Source of the DNA: Brachybacterium phenoliresistens
GTDB taxonomy: Bacteria; Actinomycetota; Actinomycetes; Actinomycetales; Dermabacteraceae
Reading direction: 5' to 3'
NCBI RefSeq assembly: GCF_000576425.1
Contig: NZ_KK069996.1
Location: 15,846-79,845, forward strand
DNA: 64,000 nt
Position 1 is the first letter of the stretch, and every line of letters starts with the position of its first letter. Position numbers and translations under genes: made by a program. Below are positions 61,004 through 64,000 of the stretch, piece after piece. The notes under the pieces are model-generated. The model made no database searches and was not told where the DNA came from. It saw nothing but the letters and a program-made list of their open reading frames with translations.

Positions 61004-61014
61004 GGAACCTTCAC
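61004..61014. repeat. Second copy of GGAACCTTCAC element
   Basis: Identical to 60917-60927. It lies about 55 bp upstream of the TAGACT promoter element for the GT2 genes, a position compatible with an activator or repressor site. Confidence 0.45.
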
Positions 61015-61068
61015 GGCTTCCTCGCGCGGGCTCGGCCCCGCCTGGGACCGATGACCCCCGAGCCTCCG

Positions 61069-61074
61069 TAGACT
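61069..61074 (+). promoter_or_regulatory. Candidate -10 of the GT2-GT2 operon
   Basis: TAGACT predicts a start near 61081 and a leader of about 100 nt before the GTG at 61180. Confidence 0.45.
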
Positions 61075-61179
61075 TCAGGGGCGCCGCCCGCTCCTCGCCG
61101 GCGGCGCCCGGCACCTGCGTCGCGCCCGCGCGCAGGGGTCCGGGATCGACAGACCAGGTCCGACAGCCCAGGAGGCCCC

Positions 61180-62160
61180 GTGATCGAGCAGCGCGGACCG
61201 GCCCCGGCCGCCGAGCCGGTGGTGGTGGCCGTCGTGGTGGCCTACAACCGCGAGCAGCTGGTGGGCCAGTGCCTGGACGCCCTCGCGCAGCAGACCCGGC
61301 GCCCCGACGCCGTGGTGGTCGTCGACAACGCCTCCACGGACTCCTCGGGCCGCATCGCCGATGAGCATCCGGTGGCCGCGGACGTCCTGCATCTGCACCG
61401 CAACGTGGGCGGGGCCGGCGGGTTCGCGGCCGGGATCGCCCGGGCGCTCGAGGTCCATCGGGCCGACTGGATCTGGATCATGGACGACGACACCGTCGCC
61501 CGGCCCACGGCCCTGGCCGCCCTGCTGGACGCCGCCGCCGCGTCTCCCGTGCGGCTGAGCCTGCTCAGCTCGCGCGCCGTGTGGACCGACGGCCGCGACC
61601 ACCCGATGAACACGCCGCGCACCCGCTGGCGGGCATCGGCCCGGGAGCGGGCCGACGCCGCGGCCATCGGGGCCCGCCCGATCCGGACGGCGAGCTACGT
61701 CTCGGCGTTCCTGCGCGCCGAGGACGTGCGTCGCCTGGGCCTGCCGTACGCCGACTACTTCATCTGGTCCGACGACTTCGAGCACACCGGGCGCCTGCTG
61801 CGGCGGGGGCGCGGCGTGCACGTGGCCGCCTCCGTCGTCGAGCACCGCACCAAGGCCTTCGGCGACGCGCAGACGGATCCGGGAGACCGCTTCTACTACG
61901 ACGTGCGCAACCGCCTCTGGGCCCTGACCCGCACCCGATCGTTCACCCCGGTCGAGCGCATCCTGTACGGCGGCAGCACCGCCCGCGGCTGGCTGCGGCT
62001 GCTGCGCGCCCGCCCCCGTCGTCTGGGACCCGTGGCGCTGCGCGGGCTGCGCGACGCGCTGCGCGGCGGGCCGCGCCCCTCCGCGAGCGTGCTCGCGGGA
62101 TCGGACCCGGAGGTCGCGGCGAGCATCGCCCGGATCGAGCGGGAGGCCGGACGCACATGA
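61180..62160 (+). CDS. GT2 glycosyltransferase, GlfT1-like
   Basis: The 326 aa product has a GT-A fold with VVAYNREQLVGQCLDALAQQ, VVDNASTDSSG and NVGGAGGFAAGI. The metal motif DDD lies in WIMDDDTVA, and catalytic acid region WSDDFEHTGRLLRRG is followed by HRTKAFGD. This resembles galactofuranosyl- and rhamnosyl-transferases such as mycobacterial GlfT1, and UDP-galactopyranose mutase is encoded 1 kb downstream. The start is GTG at 61180 with AGGAGG. It is coupled to the next gene by a 4-nt overlap. Confidence 0.85.
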   Translation: MIEQRGPAPAAEPVVVAVVVAYNREQLVGQCLDALAQQTRRPDAVVVVDNASTDSSGRIADEHPVAADVLHLHRNVGGAGGFAAGIARALEVHRADWIWIMDDDTVARPTALAALLDAAAASPVRLSLLSSRAVWTDGRDHPMNTPRTRWRASARERADAAAIGARPIRTASYVSAFLRAEDVRRLGLPYADYFIWSDDFEHTGRLLRRGRGVHVAASVVEHRTKAFGDAQTDPGDRFYYDVRNRLWALTRTRSFTPVERILYGGSTARGWLRLLRARPRRLGPVALRGLRDALRGGPRPSASVLAGSDPEVAASIARIEREAGRT

Positions 62161-62981
62161 GCTCGCCGTTCACCGTCCTGGTGCCCCTGTGGCGCGGGGA
62201 CGCCCCCGACCGCTTCGCCGACGCCCTCGCCTCGGCGACGACCTCCCAGAGCCTGCGGCCCGACGAGCTGCTCGTGGTCGTGGACGGCCCCGTGCCCGAG
62301 GACCTCGAGCGGGTCCTGGTCGACGTCGAGGCGGGCCGCTACGGGCCGGCGCGCGTGCGGCGATGCCCCGAGCACCGCGGCCTCGCCCCCGTGCTGCAGG
62401 AGGGCCTCACGATGGCCCGGACCGAGCTGGTGGCCCGCGCCGATGCCGACGACCTGTGCCGGCCCGAGCGCTTCGCCCGCCAGATCCCGCTGATGGACGA
62501 GCTGGACCTGCTCGGCAGCGCCATGCAGGAGTTCTCCGACGAGCGCCCGCCGGGGCGGGGGCCGCTGCGCCGCCGCCCGCTCACGCACGAGGCGATCCGG
62601 GACTACCTCCCCTTCCACAGCCCGTTCCATCACCCCACGGTGGTGATGCGCCGGGAGGTGGCCCTCGCGGCGGGCGGCTACCGGGTGCTGGACCACCTCG
62701 AGGACTACTGGTTGTGGGAGCGGATGCTCCTGGCCGGGGCCCGCACCGCGAACCTCCCCGAGGTGCTCGTGGACTATCGCGTGGATGCGCGGCTGTTCGC
62801 CCGTCGCGGCGGCTGGCGCATGTTCGCCAGCGACCTGCGCCTGCAGCGGATCCTCTGGCAGGACCGGGTCACCACGCCGGGGCAGATGCTGGCGAACATC
62901 GGCCGCCGCGGCGCCTACCGCTTCGCGCCGGGATGGCTGCGCCGCGTGGGCTATCGCACCGTCGTGGAGGGCGTTCTGTGA
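62157..62981 (+). CDS. GT2 family glycosyltransferase
   Basis: The 274 aa product shows FTVLVPLWRGDAPDRFADAL, LLVVVDGPV, the donor/metal stretch RADADDLCRPERF and HSPFHHPTVVMRR, then DHLEDYWLWERMLLAGA. These are features of GT2 chain-building enzymes (amylovoran/EPS type). The ATG at 62157 overlaps the previous stop (ATGA). Donor sugar unknown; GDP-mannose or a UDP sugar from this region are candidates. Confidence 0.85.
   Translation: MSSPFTVLVPLWRGDAPDRFADALASATTSQSLRPDELLVVVDGPVPEDLERVLVDVEAGRYGPARVRRCPEHRGLAPVLQEGLTMARTELVARADADDLCRPERFARQIPLMDELDLLGSAMQEFSDERPPGRGPLRRRPLTHEAIRDYLPFHSPFHHPTVVMRREVALAAGGYRVLDHLEDYWLWERMLLAGARTANLPEVLVDYRVDARLFARRGGWRMFASDLRLQRILWQDRVTTPGQMLANIGRRGAYRFAPGWLRRVGYRTVVEGVL

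Positions 62982-64000
<1,019 letters not shown>

Larger units (their letters stand above)
60790..61179. other. 390-bp divergent regulatory region between the LCP and GT2 genes
   Basis: No coding sequence is supported. It holds ribosome sites for both flanking genes (GGAGG at 60796-60800 on minus, AGGAGG at 61170-61175 on plus), a -10 candidate TAGACT (61069-61074) and two copies of an 11-bp element. It is the longest gene-free stretch in the window. Confidence 0.6.

Overview
The window is 64 kb of very GC-rich DNA with actinobacterial gene content. It carries a succinate dehydrogenase operon, an acyl-CoA carboxylase with alpha, beta and epsilon subunits, an LpdA-type quinone reductase, leaderless promoters and LCP/UDP-galactopyranose mutase wall genes. 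A Brachybacterium-like (Dermabacteraceae/Micrococcales) host would fit, but that is an inference; no rRNA or tRNA gene is present to settle it. I see no insertion sequence, prophage or CRISPR array.

Layout. Positions 1-9.7 kb hold core metabolism: folD, a WXG-like/alpha-beta hydrolase, exonuclease III, sdhCDAB on the minus strand, manC and an M20 amidohydrolase. Positions 9.8-24.6 kb are a nucleoside uptake and catabolism island: a BMP-family lipoprotein, an ABC ATPase, two permeases, cdd and deoA in one translationally coupled run. These are followed by a uridine kinase-Nudix fusion, deoC with a DUF2330 membrane protein, a phosphosugar mutase, punA and lpdA. Positions 24.7-37.3 kb hold accA3, maf, a DUF885 protein, accE, accD, birA, an Rv1264-like class III cyclase, an OmpR-type two-component system and purK-purE.

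Positions 37.3-64 kb form a mosaic cell-surface polysaccharide locus with short operons and singletons in alternating orientation. It encodes homologues of all five enzymes that turn UDP-GlcNAc into UDP-2,3-diacetamido-2,3-dideoxymannuronate: a 6-dehydrogenase, 3-dehydrogenase, aminotransferase, N-acetyltransferase and WbpI-type 2-epimerase. It also encodes an asparagine-synthase-like amidotransferase, a flippase, several glycosyltransferases including a tandem two-domain enzyme, two DUF6541 membrane proteins, and a DPM1-like GT2 with a DUF2304 partner. The remaining genes are an acyltransferase, an LCP ligase, two GT2 enzymes and a truncated glf. Together these suggest an acidic, possibly amidated, wall-anchored polymer.

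A recurrent regulatory theme is leaderless expression. About a dozen genes have a TANNNT-like hexamer ending 6-8 nt before the A or G of the start codon, and this changes the preferred start of several genes. Perfect or near-perfect hairpins lie between most convergent gene pairs.
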